Assembly: GCA_964462515.1 (NCBI GenBank)
Contig: CAYWXK010000001.1
Location: 124,001-188,000, forward strand
Reading direction: 5' to 3'
From: CAYWXK01 sp964462515
GTDB taxonomy: Bacteria > Planctomycetota > Phycisphaerae > Sedimentisphaerales > Anaerobacaceae
DNA: 64,000 nucleotides
The notes beneath the pieces are model-generated. The model was not told the DNA's origin and did not search any database. It was given only the letters and a program-made list of their open reading frames with translations. The translations under genes and the position numbers were made by a program. The number at the start of each line of letters is the position of its first letter. Position 1 is the first letter of the stretch. This document shows positions 1-8,296 of the stretch, piece by piece.

Positions 1-1
1 C

Positions 2-694
2 ACAGGTAATTGGGGATGCTACATCGGGATGTCTCATGATGGGACCGATGGGCTGATAAATACGGACGTCGGCGATATTGTGCTAAGCCCAGCGCAAAAT
101 GTAGGCATCGGAACGACGAATCCTCAATCCAAACTAAGTGTCGGAGGAGACGGCTATAGCAATACTGGCGTCTACGGAGCCAATACTGGCTACGGCGGCT
201 ATTTTGTGGCAGAAGGCACCTCTTCTGGCACGGGCGTCTTCGGCCTGGCCGCAGGCCCTTCTGGAATTGGCGTCCATGGCTATGGAGGAGCATATGACTT
301 TTACGCCACAGGGCCGGGCACGAATTACGGCACCCCTTCATCTATCCGCTGGAAGAGGGACATCCAGCCTATTGATGAAGCGCTCGGTAAGGTTATGAAT
401 CTTCGCGGCGTATATTTTAACTGGGATGCCGAGCATGGCGGAGGCCACGATGTAGGTATGATAGCCGAGGAAGTAGGCAAGGTCCTGCCGGAGATAGTGG
501 AGTACGAAGAAAATGGGATAGACGCTACCGGTATGGACTACGGCAAGTTGACGCCGCTTTTAGTTGAAGCCGTCAAGGCGTTAAAAACGGAGGTTGACCA
601 GTTACAAAAAGAGAACGCCGATTTGCGTAATCGTGTGGAAGCAATGGAAAAAATGATGACCGGTGGTTCAAGGTTGCAGATAGGAGTCAAATGA
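2..694 (+). CDS. Phage-tail/S74 chaperone-domain protein, 5' end outside window
   Basis: The frame is open from base 2, so the gene starts upstream of the window and the ATG at 29 is probably internal. Counting from that ATG, residues 24-39 hold VGIGTTNPQSKLSV, a segment often seen in bacterial tail-fibre-like surface proteins, followed by a Gly/Tyr-rich stretch. Residues 103-186 match the Peptidase_S74 intramolecular chaperone domain: SSIRWKRDI supplies the Ser and Lys expected for autocleavage, followed by VGMIAEEV and GMDYGKLTPLLVEAV. Residues 182-212 form a short coiled coil, as is usual after S74. The family helps trimerise fibre proteins and then cuts itself off. The next gene overlaps its stop by 4 bases, so the two are probably co-transcribed. 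A secreted surface fibre is more likely than a prophage gene, because no other phage genes are near. Confidence 0.8.
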   Translation, partial: TGNWGCYIGMSHDGTDGLINTDVGDIVLSPAQNVGIGTTNPQSKLSVGGDGYSNTGVYGANTGYGGYFVAEGTSSGTGVFGLAAGPSGIGVHGYGGAYDFYATGPGTNYGTPSSIRWKRDIQPIDEALGKVMNLRGVYFNWDAEHGGGHDVGMIAEEVGKVLPEIVEYEENGIDATGMDYGKLTPLLVEAVKALKTEVDQLQKENADLRNRVEAMEKMMTGGSRLQIGVK

Positions 695-1092
695 TGAATA
701 CGCAAAAAACCAGATTGCTTTTGATATTCGGTATTGCAGCCCTAACGGCTTTTGTGTCAGCGGGCTGGGGTGATTACCAGATTGTCTGGAGCACGATAGA
801 CGGCGGCGGGACAAGTAGCGGCGGGCCATACACACTTACCGGCACAATTGGTCAGCCGGATGCGGCCTATAGCAGCGGCGGCAATTATGAGATGCTTGGC
901 GGCTTCTGGCCCGGCGGGCCTTTGTGCATAGTCGAGTTTGGCGACTTTGCTAAATTTGCCGAGCATTGGCTTGGGACCGGCAGCGGCTTAGCCGGCGATA
1001 TAGACGGTGACGGCGATGTTGACATCGAGGACCTCAAGCGCCTTGCTGATAACTGGCTTTGTTATTGTCCGTATAATTGGACGCTGAGATAA
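691..1092 (+). CDS. Small secreted protein with dockerin-like C-terminus
   Basis: This 133-residue protein starts in an ATGATG that overlaps the upstream stop. Residues 1-25 are a signal peptide (basic start, LLLIFGIAALTAF core, SAG cleavage region). Residues 26-75 form a short beta-rich module (YQIVWSTIDGGGT...GTIGQPD...GGFWPGG) common ahead of dockerins in planctomycete exported proteins. Residues 80-125 are a dockerin-like EF-hand pair: a degenerate FGDFAKFAEHWL, then GDIDGDGDVDIEDLKRLADNWL with good calcium-ligand spacing. Such proteins are thought to be surface-anchored or to take part in protein-protein complexes; no cohesin was seen nearby. The partner is unknown. Confidence 0.75.
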   Translation: MMNTQKTRLLLIFGIAALTAFVSAGWGDYQIVWSTIDGGGTSSGGPYTLTGTIGQPDAAYSSGGNYEMLGGFWPGGPLCIVEFGDFAKFAEHWLGTGSGLAGDIDGDGDVDIEDLKRLADNWLCYCPYNWTLR

Positions 1093-1215
1093 AGACGGAG
1101 GACGGAAGACAGAATACAGAAGACAGAATACAGAGGACAGAAGACCCTTCGACTCGCTGCGCTTGCTCAGGGCAAGCAGAAGACGGACGATAGACGTAGG
1201 ACGAGGACAGGAGCA
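1093..1215. repeat. Purine-rich imperfect short tandem repeat
   Basis: About 120 bases after the dockerin gene consist of variants of GACAGAATACAG, GAGGACAGAAGAC and GACGGAAGAC, an imperfect 11-14 base unit. It is interrupted by a ccttcgactcgctgcgcttgctcagg-type dispersed segment near 1146-1172. No coding signal is apparent. The rest, to 1325, holds no recognisable gene. Confidence 0.6.
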
Positions 1216-1325
1216 GATTCCTCGGCGGCGTTTTTGGCTTTTTCAAAAGCCCCGCAATGCCCCTCACAACAACGGTGGCCTACCTACTTGCGGTCTCTTT
1301 TCGACGCTGGAACTGAAAAAAATTA

Positions 1326-1877
1326 TTACTTCCAGCAGACTGTGAGGGTTTGTCTGGCTGTGTAATAGCCGGCCCCCGCGTCTTCCTGTCGGAAGACAGG
1401 AGCGGGGGCGGCAGGTGCGGTATTCTTGAAAGCCCTGACGGATAAGATTACCTCGACAGCGCCATTGCCGGGAAAATGTGTTACTTGAGAACCGTTGACC
1501 AGAAAGCAATCATAATCACTCCAGCCGGCTGTTCTACCGCCCGTTTGGTCTGTTCCTCCGCCATAATACTCCAAATTATATTGGGTAACGAGCGTTCGCA
1601 CACCATCCTTTGAGAGCTGAGCTGCGTATGAGTTATCGGCAATGATTTGCACGTCTCTATTAGTGTAAAGTATCAGCGAAGAACTGCCGGACACCTCTCG
1701 GTTTTCATTTGTGAGGTTTCCGAGATTGATTGCCGGGAAACTGTCGTCCGACCACTCAACAATGTCTTCTACCGTGCAGGATATATCGCAGGTGGCACGA
1801 ACAGGGGCGTGCTCAGCCGACACCAAGTTTTGCATCGAAAAAAGGGCCAATATTGAGAATACGAAATTGCGGCTCAT
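1326..1877 (-). CDS. Secreted pilin-like/WxL-like subunit (paralogue C)
   Basis: This 183-residue exported protein has a signal peptide (residues 1-21, ending VSA-EH) and is a clear paralogue of the products at 2475-3020 and 5998-6486. Shared features are ATC-x-I-x-x-TV...V-EW near the mature N-terminus, the core ADNSYAAQLS...LVTQYNLEYYGGG, and the C-terminal strand AGYYTARQTLTVCW. The all-beta pattern and the final G-x-Y-x-A-x-x-x-L-T-V-x-W strand resemble spore-coat-U/Csu-type pilin domains and Gram-positive WxL domains, though the family is not certain. A Pro/Ala-rich insertion before the last strand (AAPAPVFRQEDAGAG) is absent from the paralogues and is encoded by a palindromic segment (CCTGTCGGAAGACAGG on the plus strand, near 1385). 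It is transcribed divergently from the main locus. Confidence 0.65.
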   Translation of the reverse strand: MSRNFVFSILALFSMQNLVSAEHAPVRATCDISCTVEDIVEWSDDSFPAINLGNLTNENREVSGSSSLILYTNRDVQIIADNSYAAQLSKDGVRTLVTQYNLEYYGGGTDQTGGRTAGWSDYDCFLVNGSQVTHFPGNGAVEVILSVRAFKNTAPAAPAPVFRQEDAGAGYYTARQTLTVCWK

Positions 1878-2474
1878 TTTTTATACTCCTCCAGTCCTAA
1901 CCGTGTATAGTTACGTTTGCCCTAACCTGATAACTTATTATACCAAAATAAGAGTAAAAAAGTCAACAACACAATTGCATAGAGTAACCTTGACTATTAT
2001 GAAGTCTCATAAAAATACCAGATATTAGAGCCAATCGAATGGCCATTACAATAGCTGCGTCTTCAACTTAAAAAATTTTCTCGTGCAGAATTTTCGGTTT
2101 CTTCACAGCCTGCGCGCAGTATCAGTATCCTTAACAATTACATTACAGGTCTGATGAGCTTGTGGTTGTTTTCTATAAACAAAGCCCTTAAGTCTTTTTA
2201 ATCATCATCGATAATGACAATTGACAGACTACGTCCGTGCTGAGCGCGGTTTACATTGTGTCAAGTGGAGTCCTTAAATTGAGGGATTTTTTTCAAGTCG
2301 CAGGAAGCGAAAGGATGAGTTGATGTAACGTCTCTGATTAAGGCCGCTTATGTTTGACCAGGTTGCCCGCCAAAATGGCGGGCATACAATTTTTAGCAAA
2401 TACGGTTCCGTGAACGGAGTGAGATATTTTTGAGAGGCGTAATTTTGCCAGAAATTGATATGGAGGAGTTTATT
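1878..2474. other. Divergent intergenic region of the subunit locus
   Basis: About 600 bases separate the divergently transcribed subunit genes and presumably hold both promoters. I see no convincing open frame. The region is AT-rich, with several short palindromes, including a perfect 8-bp-stem hairpin at 2364-2384 listed separately. A weak hairpin with a T7 run lies near 2269-2293. No riboswitch consensus was recognised. Confidence 0.5.
2364..2391 (+). terminator. Perfect GC hairpin followed by a T-rich run
   Basis: The arm TGCCCGCC (2364-2371), loop AAAAT and arm GGCGGGCA (2377-2384) form an 8-bp stem, followed by TACAATTTTT. It has the shape of an intrinsic terminator or attenuator about 90 bases upstream of the subunit A start. 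The same CCCGCC/GGCGGG motif recurs at 57134-57206, so it may equally be a dispersed palindromic repeat. Confidence 0.45.
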
Positions 2475-3020
2475 ATGAGAACATCAGTCAGAAGAGTTGT
2501 ATTGCTAATCGGGCTCGTGTTGTTACTCGATGCAAACCTCGTATGGGCTCCTGACCCGGGAGACCAGCCGGCAACCTGCAGCATATCGGTAACAGTCAAT
2601 ACCGTTATGGAGTGGGCAGGCAACTTCTCGGACATCGGCCTGACTGCTATTTCCAGCCAAGCTGATGCCCCGGAAGGCAGCCAGGCGCAAACGCTCTACA
2701 CGAATTGCAATCTGGACATCGGCGCCGACAACACCACAGCAGCTCGGTTGTCCTCTGCAACCGACAGCCTCGTTACAAAATACAAACTGTCCTACGACGG
2801 CGATGGCGTCACTGCTACAGGCGGCACCAGCGAGAATACCTGGAGGGATTACAGTATATTCTTAGTCAGCAGTCCCGCAGAAGCAGTAACACACGTGAAC
2901 ACAGACGGCGCTGTCAACATAACTTTATACGTGCAGGCCAGCAATCCTAATGGTGAGGTTGCCGATGCGGGTTCGTACATTGCCGTCCAGACACTTACAG
3001 CATCCTGGACAAGCGATTAA
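2475..3020 (+). CDS. Secreted pilin-like/WxL-like subunit (paralogue A)
   Basis: The start at ATG 2475 is set by a strong Shine-Dalgarno (GGAGGAG, 2462-2468); the open frame extends 15 codons further up without a ribosome site. The 181-residue product has a signal peptide (VVLLIGLVLLLDANLVWA), then ATCSISVTVNTVMEW, a core ADNTTAARLSSATDSLVTKY, an acidic TGG loop and the final strand ADAGSYIAVQTLTASW. It is homologous to the products at 1326-1877 and 5998-6486. The beta-sandwich pattern suggests a fibre or coat subunit like spore-coat-U/Csu or WxL proteins (inference). It heads a same-strand cluster: subunit A, chaperone-like protein, secretin, subunit B. Confidence 0.7.
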   Translation: MRTSVRRVVLLIGLVLLLDANLVWAPDPGDQPATCSISVTVNTVMEWAGNFSDIGLTAISSQADAPEGSQAQTLYTNCNLDIGADNTTAARLSSATDSLVTKYKLSYDGDGVTATGGTSENTWRDYSIFLVSSPAEAVTHVNTDGAVNITLYVQASNPNGEVADAGSYIAVQTLTASWTSD

Positions 3021-3150
3021 CAAAACCTAAAACCGATAGAGCAAGGAAAAGTCTGGTTCTGGGTCAGCAGGATTGTCGAAACCCGGTTATCCTCGCTGTA
3101 GTTGCAGTAGTGGAAAGCTGACACAGAACAACAACAAGAAGGGAAGCGAA

Positions 3151-4470
3151 ATGCAAAACCGGTCAGGCATAACGCAACAGATTGCAGTAATATTTGTTGT
3201 GCCGATAGTATTGTTGACACTTACAGTCGATGCCATTGCCGGAATGGCAGTCAGTCCATTAAAACAGTGGGTCGAAGTCAAACCTGGCACAGAGGCCTTT
3301 TTCTCTGTGACTGTAACTAATGCAAACAGAGGCTCTGAGACAGGGCCTTGCACTGTTTATGCGGACGTCGTGGATTTCACGGTCTCTGGTGAAGGACAGC
3401 TTTCTTTCGGCAAAGAATATAAACACAGTCGCTCAGCCGTCCCCTGGATAAGTCTTAACGCCGGCGAATTTGTCCTTGAGCCGGGTGAATCTAAAGAGCT
3501 AAAAGGAAAGGTATCAGCTCCTATTAATGCTGATGGAGATTACTGGGCCGCGATTATGTTGACTCTGGGCAATTCAAAAAATCAGAAAACGAACGTGCAC
3601 GTCATATTGAGAACCGCTTCCGGCGTGTTTGTGCGGGCAGCGAGAAGAAACTATGTTGAGCAGGCAAGCATTGCTGACGTAAATGTGTCTCTGCCTCGAT
3701 TTGCACCAGAAAAGTTTCCAGAAGAATCGTCACCGGACCAAACCTCTCAAGAACAAGAAGGTAAGTCAGACCGAGTGCTTAAAATAAATGCCCTGTTGAA
3801 AAATGATGGATTGGTAGCAATAGAACCGAATGGAAAGGCTTTCCTTTATGCCGCAAACTCAAGGCGCATCGGTTACATCCCATTATACGCAAGTCGCAGA
3901 CAAATCCTGCCCGGTCATATCCGCTGGTTTACCGGCGTGATGCCGCAACCGTTAGCGCCGGGCCAGTATAGTGTGCGAGTGTTTTTTGATTCCGGCTCAA
4001 AGTATGGTCGGACGAAGACCAAAGACCTGGAGTTTTCGATAAGCCGGGAGCTGGCCACTCAGTGGGCCCAAAATTTCACGGGTGACAATAGACAAACACT
4101 TGAATTAAACCCTCAGAAGATAAACCTGGAACTGAATCCCGGTCGGTTCACAACAAGCAAACTGCTCGTTGCCAACACCGGCTCAGGCACCATTTCCGTT
4201 CGCTGCCGGTTACAAAACGACCGGCTCCAGGAAGGCTGGATGAAACTGGATTGCTCTGAGTTTACGCTCGCACCAAACGCCAGGCGGAGCATAGTTTGCG
4301 CAGTCAGAATACCAACAGATGCAAAGCTTCAGGATTACAATGCAACTATCCAGTTAGAGATAGAACATTCAGGTCTGACAGGGCAAACCGAAAATAATGT
4401 TATTCTACGCGAAATCCCGGTTCGTATGCTGGTCAGTTCGAATACCCGGATAGTAAGTGAGGATAGTTAA
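3151..4470 (+). CDS. Two-domain Ig-like periplasmic chaperone/WxL-interacting-like protein
   Basis: ATG 3151 follows AAGAAGGGAAG at good spacing and is preferred to an upstream TTG in the same frame. The 439-residue product has a signal peptide (IAVIFVVPIVLLTLTVDAIAG). An N-terminal Ig-like domain follows (about residues 33-170: SPLKQWVEVKPGTEAFFSV, WISL-AGEFVLEPGESKEL, DGDYWAAIMLTL). After a linker there is a second Ig-like domain (about 335-425: NPGRFTTSKLLVANTGSGT, FTLAPNARRSIVC). The layout resembles PapD-type pilus chaperones and the DUF916/DUF3324 WxL-interacting proteins; which is nearer cannot be settled by eye. It lies between a pilin-like subunit gene and a secretin gene, and its stop overlaps the secretin start by one base, so a joint role in subunit export or surface assembly is inferred. 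Confidence 0.65.
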   Translation: MQNRSGITQQIAVIFVVPIVLLTLTVDAIAGMAVSPLKQWVEVKPGTEAFFSVTVTNANRGSETGPCTVYADVVDFTVSGEGQLSFGKEYKHSRSAVPWISLNAGEFVLEPGESKELKGKVSAPINADGDYWAAIMLTLGNSKNQKTNVHVILRTASGVFVRAARRNYVEQASIADVNVSLPRFAPEKFPEESSPDQTSQEQEGKSDRVLKINALLKNDGLVAIEPNGKAFLYAANSRRIGYIPLYASRRQILPGHIRWFTGVMPQPLAPGQYSVRVFFDSGSKYGRTKTKDLEFSISRELATQWAQNFTGDNRQTLELNPQKINLELNPGRFTTSKLLVANTGSGTISVRCRLQNDRLQEGWMKLDCSEFTLAPNARRSIVCAVRIPTDAKLQDYNATIQLEIEHSGLTGQTENNVILREIPVRMLVSSNTRIVSEDS

Positions 4471-5960
4471 TGACTCCATCGATGGTCACAAAACAGCTTG
4501 GTTTGTGGAAAACCCTTGCTTCGTCCTTCGTAGCGGGCTATGCGAAGGCGGGGGTCGCATTGGTGTCTCTTGTGCTATCGCTCGGATTGACTTATTCTGT
4601 TACTTACGCCCAGTTATCTAACAATGGGACGGCAGACGCTAATGAAATGATAATGGTCAAGAACGTTTGGGCTGACGTGCCGCTTATACAGGTTCTTCGG
4701 GACATATCAATGGAAACAGGTGTCGTTATTGTAACCTGCCAGCACGTTCCCGACCCGCTGGTCTCGCTTGACACCGGTCCAGGCAAACCCTTTCGAGACT
4801 GTATGGAGGAGCTCTTGTCGAGCCGGGGTCTTTTTATTCACAAAAAGAATGAAAAGTTTTACCTTGTTAGCTGCGGTTCTCCAACCTGTCCGAGCTCTCT
4901 TGAGATTGCAGAATATAAACGGCTGTGCCTGAAATACATAAGCGCAAAGCATCTAAAATCTTCTCTTCCAAAATCTGTCGAGCAGTACGTCTCAACGGGT
5001 GAAAGGGAAAATGAAGTGCTGATTTACGCCGCCCCTGAGATTGCCAAACACATAATCCAAATCGTTACCGAGCTCGACGTTCCCCGTCAGCAGGTAGTGC
5101 TGGAGGTCCTTGTTGTGGAGCTCTGGGAAGAAGCCAGCAAGGAATTTGGTCTTGATTGGGAGTATTCTGACCGCCACAATTATTTTAGTATTGAAAAGGG
5201 TCTTGGATCTTTTACGGGCATAGCGCAATACACAAGCGTGCCAAAGAGCCAGTTGACACGTCTTCTATTCACCTTGCAGGCACTGGTTGGTGAGGACAAA
5301 GCCACTATACGCTCTCGACCCCGGGTAGCCACCCAGAACGGTGAAAAAGCCATCATAGACATATCTCTTGAGGAATACTTCACCATTGTCACGGACCTTT
5401 ACGGTGTTCCCGCCCGGCTGCGAACGGAGCTTAAGGTAATCAAAACCGGCGTGATGCTGGAGATAAAACCAAATATAGGTAATGACGGCGACATCACCGT
5501 TGACGTTACCACGGAGGTCAGCGACGTTGCTTCTCGCCAGAACCAAATAGAGGGCAACGCTTCAGGAGACCTTCCATTGGTTCGACGCCGCAAAGTTGAC
5601 ACCTGCGTCCGCGTAAAGGAAGGCGATGCAATAGTATTAGGAGGTTTGGTCGAAACCCAGAAACGAACCAAGGACAAACGCGTGCCCGTGCTCAGCTCAA
5701 TTCCCCTTCTCGGCGGTTTGTTCAAGGCTAAAGAATCCAGCACGGTAGATAAGGAAGTCGTAATATTCATTACGCCAAGACTCATCCACGAAGATGGAGA
5801 TCCATTTTTAGATCGCCATAGTTCGATAAGTGTCGAGAAAGAGCTGAAAGGCCTGGAGGGGAGCTCCGCCGCTCCCGAAGGGCAATCCCGACAAGTCGGT
5901 TCTGACCAGAACTCGGTTGTCTCGGCGAAGGCCCTCGAAACTCAAAATGCGAGTCGCTAA
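4470..5960 (+). CDS. Orphan secretin (GspD/PilQ superfamily)
   Basis: The start ATG overlaps the upstream TAA (TAATG), so translation is probably coupled. The 496-residue protein has a long N-terminus with a hydrophobic segment at 27-47. An STN-like domain follows (about 63-134: VKNVWADVPLIQVLRDIS), then an N1/NolW-like domain (about 150-206, ending ELDVPRQQVVLEVLVVE). The secretin core is at about 208-440, with IRSRPRVATQNGEKA, VRVKEGDAIVLGGLVE, the VPVLSSIPLLGGLFK gate/lip motif and a final VVIFITPRLI strand. Secretins form outer-membrane channels. No ATPase, prepilin peptidase or inner-membrane platform gene is nearby, which is unusual. Residues 12-31 are encoded by a dispersed palindromic repeat (see 4506-4555), so the segment before the hydrophobic core is of recent origin. 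Confidence 0.88.
   Translation: MTPSMVTKQLGLWKTLASSFVAGYAKAGVALVSLVLSLGLTYSVTYAQLSNNGTADANEMIMVKNVWADVPLIQVLRDISMETGVVIVTCQHVPDPLVSLDTGPGKPFRDCMEELLSSRGLFIHKKNEKFYLVSCGSPTCPSSLEIAEYKRLCLKYISAKHLKSSLPKSVEQYVSTGERENEVLIYAAPEIAKHIIQIVTELDVPRQQVVLEVLVVELWEEASKEFGLDWEYSDRHNYFSIEKGLGSFTGIAQYTSVPKSQLTRLLFTLQALVGEDKATIRSRPRVATQNGEKAIIDISLEEYFTIVTDLYGVPARLRTELKVIKTGVMLEIKPNIGNDGDITVDVTTEVSDVASRQNQIEGNASGDLPLVRRRKVDTCVRVKEGDAIVLGGLVETQKRTKDKRVPVLSSIPLLGGLFKAKESSTVDKEVVIFITPRLIHEDGDPFLDRHSSISVEKELKGLEGSSAAPEGQSRQVGSDQNSVVSAKALETQNASR
4506..4555 (+). repeat. Palindromic dispersed repeat inside the secretin signal region
   Basis: This stretch contains ccttgcttcg, then cgtagcgggcta, then gcgaaggcggg. The same three blocks occur in the same order on the opposite strand at about 7776-7825, with only scattered mismatches. 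It is read in frame as part of the secretin N-terminus. The core (GTAGC..GCTA(T/C)GC) is palindromic. Confidence 0.7.
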
Positions 5961-5997
5961 TTAACCAATCAACCAATTAACCAATGGTGAGTAGTTA
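5961..5997. repeat. Short AACCAAT direct repeats between secretin and subunit B
   Basis: Three to four near-copies of (TT)AACCAAT(C) follow the secretin stop, then two copies of GTGAGTAGT around the start of the next gene. This may be slippage-derived. The start of the next gene lies within the second repeat, so its length could affect translation. Confidence 0.5.
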
Positions 5998-6486
5998 GTG
6001 GTGAGTAGTAAGCTGGTTCATATCTTTGTAGTTCTCATACTGATTTCCCTCTGGACAGAGTTACTTATCGGTCAAAGCTTTATGTCCTGGGATTCCAATT
6101 TCACCTCGATAGTTTTACCAAATATCACAAACAAGGAGCAGATAAGTGAAGATAGTTCATCAGCTAATCTTTCAATCAATGGAGATGTGGAAATAACCGC
6201 TGACAATTCCGCCGCAGCTCAGCTATCTTCTGCCACAGACACACTTGTTACAGAATACAAATTGACGTTCGATGGTGATGGTTCAGGCACGACCGGGGGC
6301 GCCGGCACAAACTATGAACCTTACGATAGCTTCCTGACAACTGCTGCACCTGTAACTTATGTATTAGGCGATGATGACGTACAGGTAACTCTTCACGTCA
6401 AAGTGAGCAATTACAGCAACGACCTTTCTGATGCTGGCGAATATACGGCGACGCAAATCCTGACAGTTCAGTGGGTTGGCCCCTAA
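5998..6486 (+). CDS. Secreted pilin-like/WxL-like subunit (paralogue B)
   Basis: The start is GTG at 5998 or 6001; an in-frame stop lies just upstream and the Shine-Dalgarno is poor. The roughly 162-residue product has a signal peptide (LVHIFVVLILISLWTELLIG). It then shows the paralogue signature: MSWDSNFTSIVLPNI, the core ADNSAAAQLSSATDTLVTEY, a TGG acidic loop, and the final DAGEYTATQILTVQW. It lacks the paired N-terminal Cys region of paralogues A and C. It follows the secretin by 37 bases and closes the likely operon. A fibre or coat subunit role is inferred from homology within the locus only. Confidence 0.65.
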   Translation: MVSSKLVHIFVVLILISLWTELLIGQSFMSWDSNFTSIVLPNITNKEQISEDSSSANLSINGDVEITADNSAAAQLSSATDTLVTEYKLTFDGDGSGTTGGAGTNYEPYDSFLTTAAPVTYVLGDDDVQVTLHVKVSNYSNDLSDAGEYTATQILTVQWVGP

Positions 6487-6510
6487 CCCGGCTACGACTC
6501 GCCCTTCTTG

Positions 6511-7929
6511 CTACGGCTTGTCGCCTACGCCAAGACCCTGATGCTGCTTGATTGCATCTGCCCTGTCCTCGAAGAGCTCCAGCCAGCCGAACATCAGGGC
6601 ATCCACAATTTCTTTCGACCGGCGACATTCCTGGAGTGTCTTACCCCAGTAAAAGCCCATCCATCCAGAGGCGATTGTTTGTGATTTATCCATAAATTCT
6701 TCCAGCTCTGGAAAGGAACAGTTAAGCGGAAAGGTCTCTTCAATGACAACCGGCTTTCCCACTGAGAAATCTCTTAAGGTGTCTATTGCCTTGTCAAGCC
6801 CCGACTTCTCAGGATAAAGATGGACGCTGAGAAAGTTCACATCCGCAATGATATTCTCCGGAACAAATCCGGAGGTCAGACCAGGACGGTCGAGGCTCCA
6901 GGAAACAAGGCCCACAGTTATCAGGTGTCGGCGGTCGTGCTTACGAATTGCAGCCGTTAGATGTTTTATCCATTGGCGGGCGATTGTGGGCCGAGGCCGA
7001 CCCGCCTGGTCCAGTGTAACAAACTGGACAAAGTGCTTTCCGGCAAATGCAGGCCCAAGCCAATCTCCCCGTTCCCTCTTGCCGCCGGGAACCACCGGTT
7101 CGTTCATCAGGTCATAGCAGAAGATGGCGGGACTGTTGGCGCTAACTTCGGCGACTGCCTCCCAGAATCGGGCCTGCACATCCCAGCGGGCCTTTTCCGA
7201 CAGCCTATCATACCAGAGGGGGACATCTTTTTTATGGTAACATCCAAGACCGGTTATATCGAGATATAACTGTAACTTTTCCGCCAATTCAATGAGGCGG
7301 GTGAGCTTGTCCAATGCGGTGACATTTGGCTCATCAGGCCTCTGCATAAATTTACCGAGCTGAAGATGGATGCGGACTACGTTGGCGCCAAGCTCCTTCA
7401 TTTCCCTGAAGTCGTCTTCTATCTTCGGCCATTCCGTCTCCCAGTAGTCTTCCAGAAGCCGGCCCCCTTCGTCATGGTCGTAGTTAAATCCCCATGGGAC
7501 AAACGGACTACGGTCCTTTTCAAAGATGAAACCACGCTGGTCATCACAGACCCGGATAGACCTCATAATGTGCGGGATTGCCTGGGTCTGAGCTGCCAAC
7601 GCCAAACTACCAAGCAGACAGAAAACCGGCCACCATCTGACAAGATTGGCCAGGTAACGTCTCGCTGTTGACACCGTTAGTCCGCTTGGAGATGCCTCCG
7701 CCGGGGGATGACTGACGGCATTGCGGCAAAAAGATTCATCCTTCGTAGCACCTGCTACGGAGAAGGAAAGCCGCCCGCCTTCGCGTAGCCCGCTACGGCG
7801 GGCGAAGCAAGGTTTTTCTAACGGGGTTGAAGGATGAGAACTGCTGCCCAGGTTTCGTCTTGGTTTTTTTGTATTGTTCATCTTGCAATCGTGTCCGTTT
7901 GGTATTTCTGCTGTCTCTATTCTATACAT
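6511..7929 (-). CDS. GH5-like secreted glycoside hydrolase with repeat-derived N-terminus
   Basis: Residues from about 125 on form a TIM-barrel glycosidase resembling GH5/cellulases: PFVPWGFNYDHDEGG, LGANVVRIHLQLGKFM, FCYDLMNEPVVPGG with the acid/base Glu, VNFLSVHLYPE, and VVIEETFPL with the nucleophile Glu. Before it lies a hydrophobic export segment (WPVFCLLGSLALAAQTQA). The first 85 codons are odd: much of this stretch is a translated dispersed repeat (7674-7835), with a near copy downstream of the FGE-like gene. Possible starts are ATG 7929, ATG 7882 or GTG 7674 just before the signal peptide; none has a strong Shine-Dalgarno, and GTG 7674 gives a normal exported protein. It is convergent with subunit B. 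The substrate is unknown, probably a beta-linked polysaccharide. Confidence 0.75.
   Translation of the reverse strand: MYRIETAEIPNGHDCKMNNTKKPRRNLGSSSHPSTPLEKPCFARRSGLREGGRLSFSVAGATKDESFCRNAVSHPPAEASPSGLTVSTARRYLANLVRWWPVFCLLGSLALAAQTQAIPHIMRSIRVCDDQRGFIFEKDRSPFVPWGFNYDHDEGGRLLEDYWETEWPKIEDDFREMKELGANVVRIHLQLGKFMQRPDEPNVTALDKLTRLIELAEKLQLYLDITGLGCYHKKDVPLWYDRLSEKARWDVQARFWEAVAEVSANSPAIFCYDLMNEPVVPGGKRERGDWLGPAFAGKHFVQFVTLDQAGRPRPTIARQWIKHLTAAIRKHDRRHLITVGLVSWSLDRPGLTSGFVPENIIADVNFLSVHLYPEKSGLDKAIDTLRDFSVGKPVVIEETFPLNCSFPELEEFMDKSQTIASGWMGFYWGKTLQECRRSKEIVDALMFGWLELFEDRADAIKQHQGLGVGDKP
7674..7835. repeat. Dispersed composite repeat overlapping the GH5 5' end
   Basis: Bases 7674-7748 match 9357-9431 at 72 of 75 positions by eye (ccgttagtccgcttgg, then gcctccgccgggggatg, then ggcattgcggcaaaaag). 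The next part holds CTTCGTAG-cacctg-CTACGGAG, related to 12175-12203. The last part (about 7776-7825) is the reverse complement of the element in the secretin at 4506-4555. It is thus a mosaic of at least three palindromic modules. Confidence 0.75.
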
Positions 7930-8267
7930 CGCCTACCAGAGAAGCAAGGATTGAGTTGTTCTGCGGTCGCATCCATAGGTGACGCTTATGCTATACCGTT
8001 GTTCTCTCGGTTGCGATTCTCGTTTCGTCTATCGTCGGACGTTTGGCGTCAGCCATCCCTGACGGGATAACGTAACCGCGACGAGCAGCACAACCGCAAC
8101 CGTTCATCGCAAACCTCATACCAAACTTCGTCATCAGCAACATCGAAGGATTAAAACTGCAAAACTGCGGAGTTTATCGGGTTTTCGCTTTGCACTTTAA
8201 TCCGCCAGACGTGCGGCGGATTAAGTCTTAAAGTTCCTTTCCGGCAGAAATCGGTATTCGTCAGGGT
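7930..8267. other. Intergenic region with a palindromic element
   Basis: No supported gene. The main structure is the inverted repeat at about 8197-8226: AATCCGCCAGACG then TGCGGCGGATT, a hairpin of the ATCCGCC/GGCGGAT type also seen at 22166-22196 and 57184-57206. The rest is unremarkable. Confidence 0.5.
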
Positions 8268-8296
8268 TTGACATCCGAATTCAAATCTGGTAAAAT
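8268..8296 (+). promoter_or_regulatory. Sigma-70-type promoter for the FGE-like gene
   Basis: TTGACA at 8268-8273, a spacer of exactly 17, and TAAAAT at 8291-8296. It lies about 90 bases upstream of the FGE-like start on the same strand. It is a near-consensus match read directly from the sequence; activity is inferred. Confidence 0.65.

Noticed and set aside
1..694. Prophage origin for the S74 protein
   Set aside because: No other phage structural, integrase or lysis genes occur in the window, and S74 domains are common in bacterial surface proteins.
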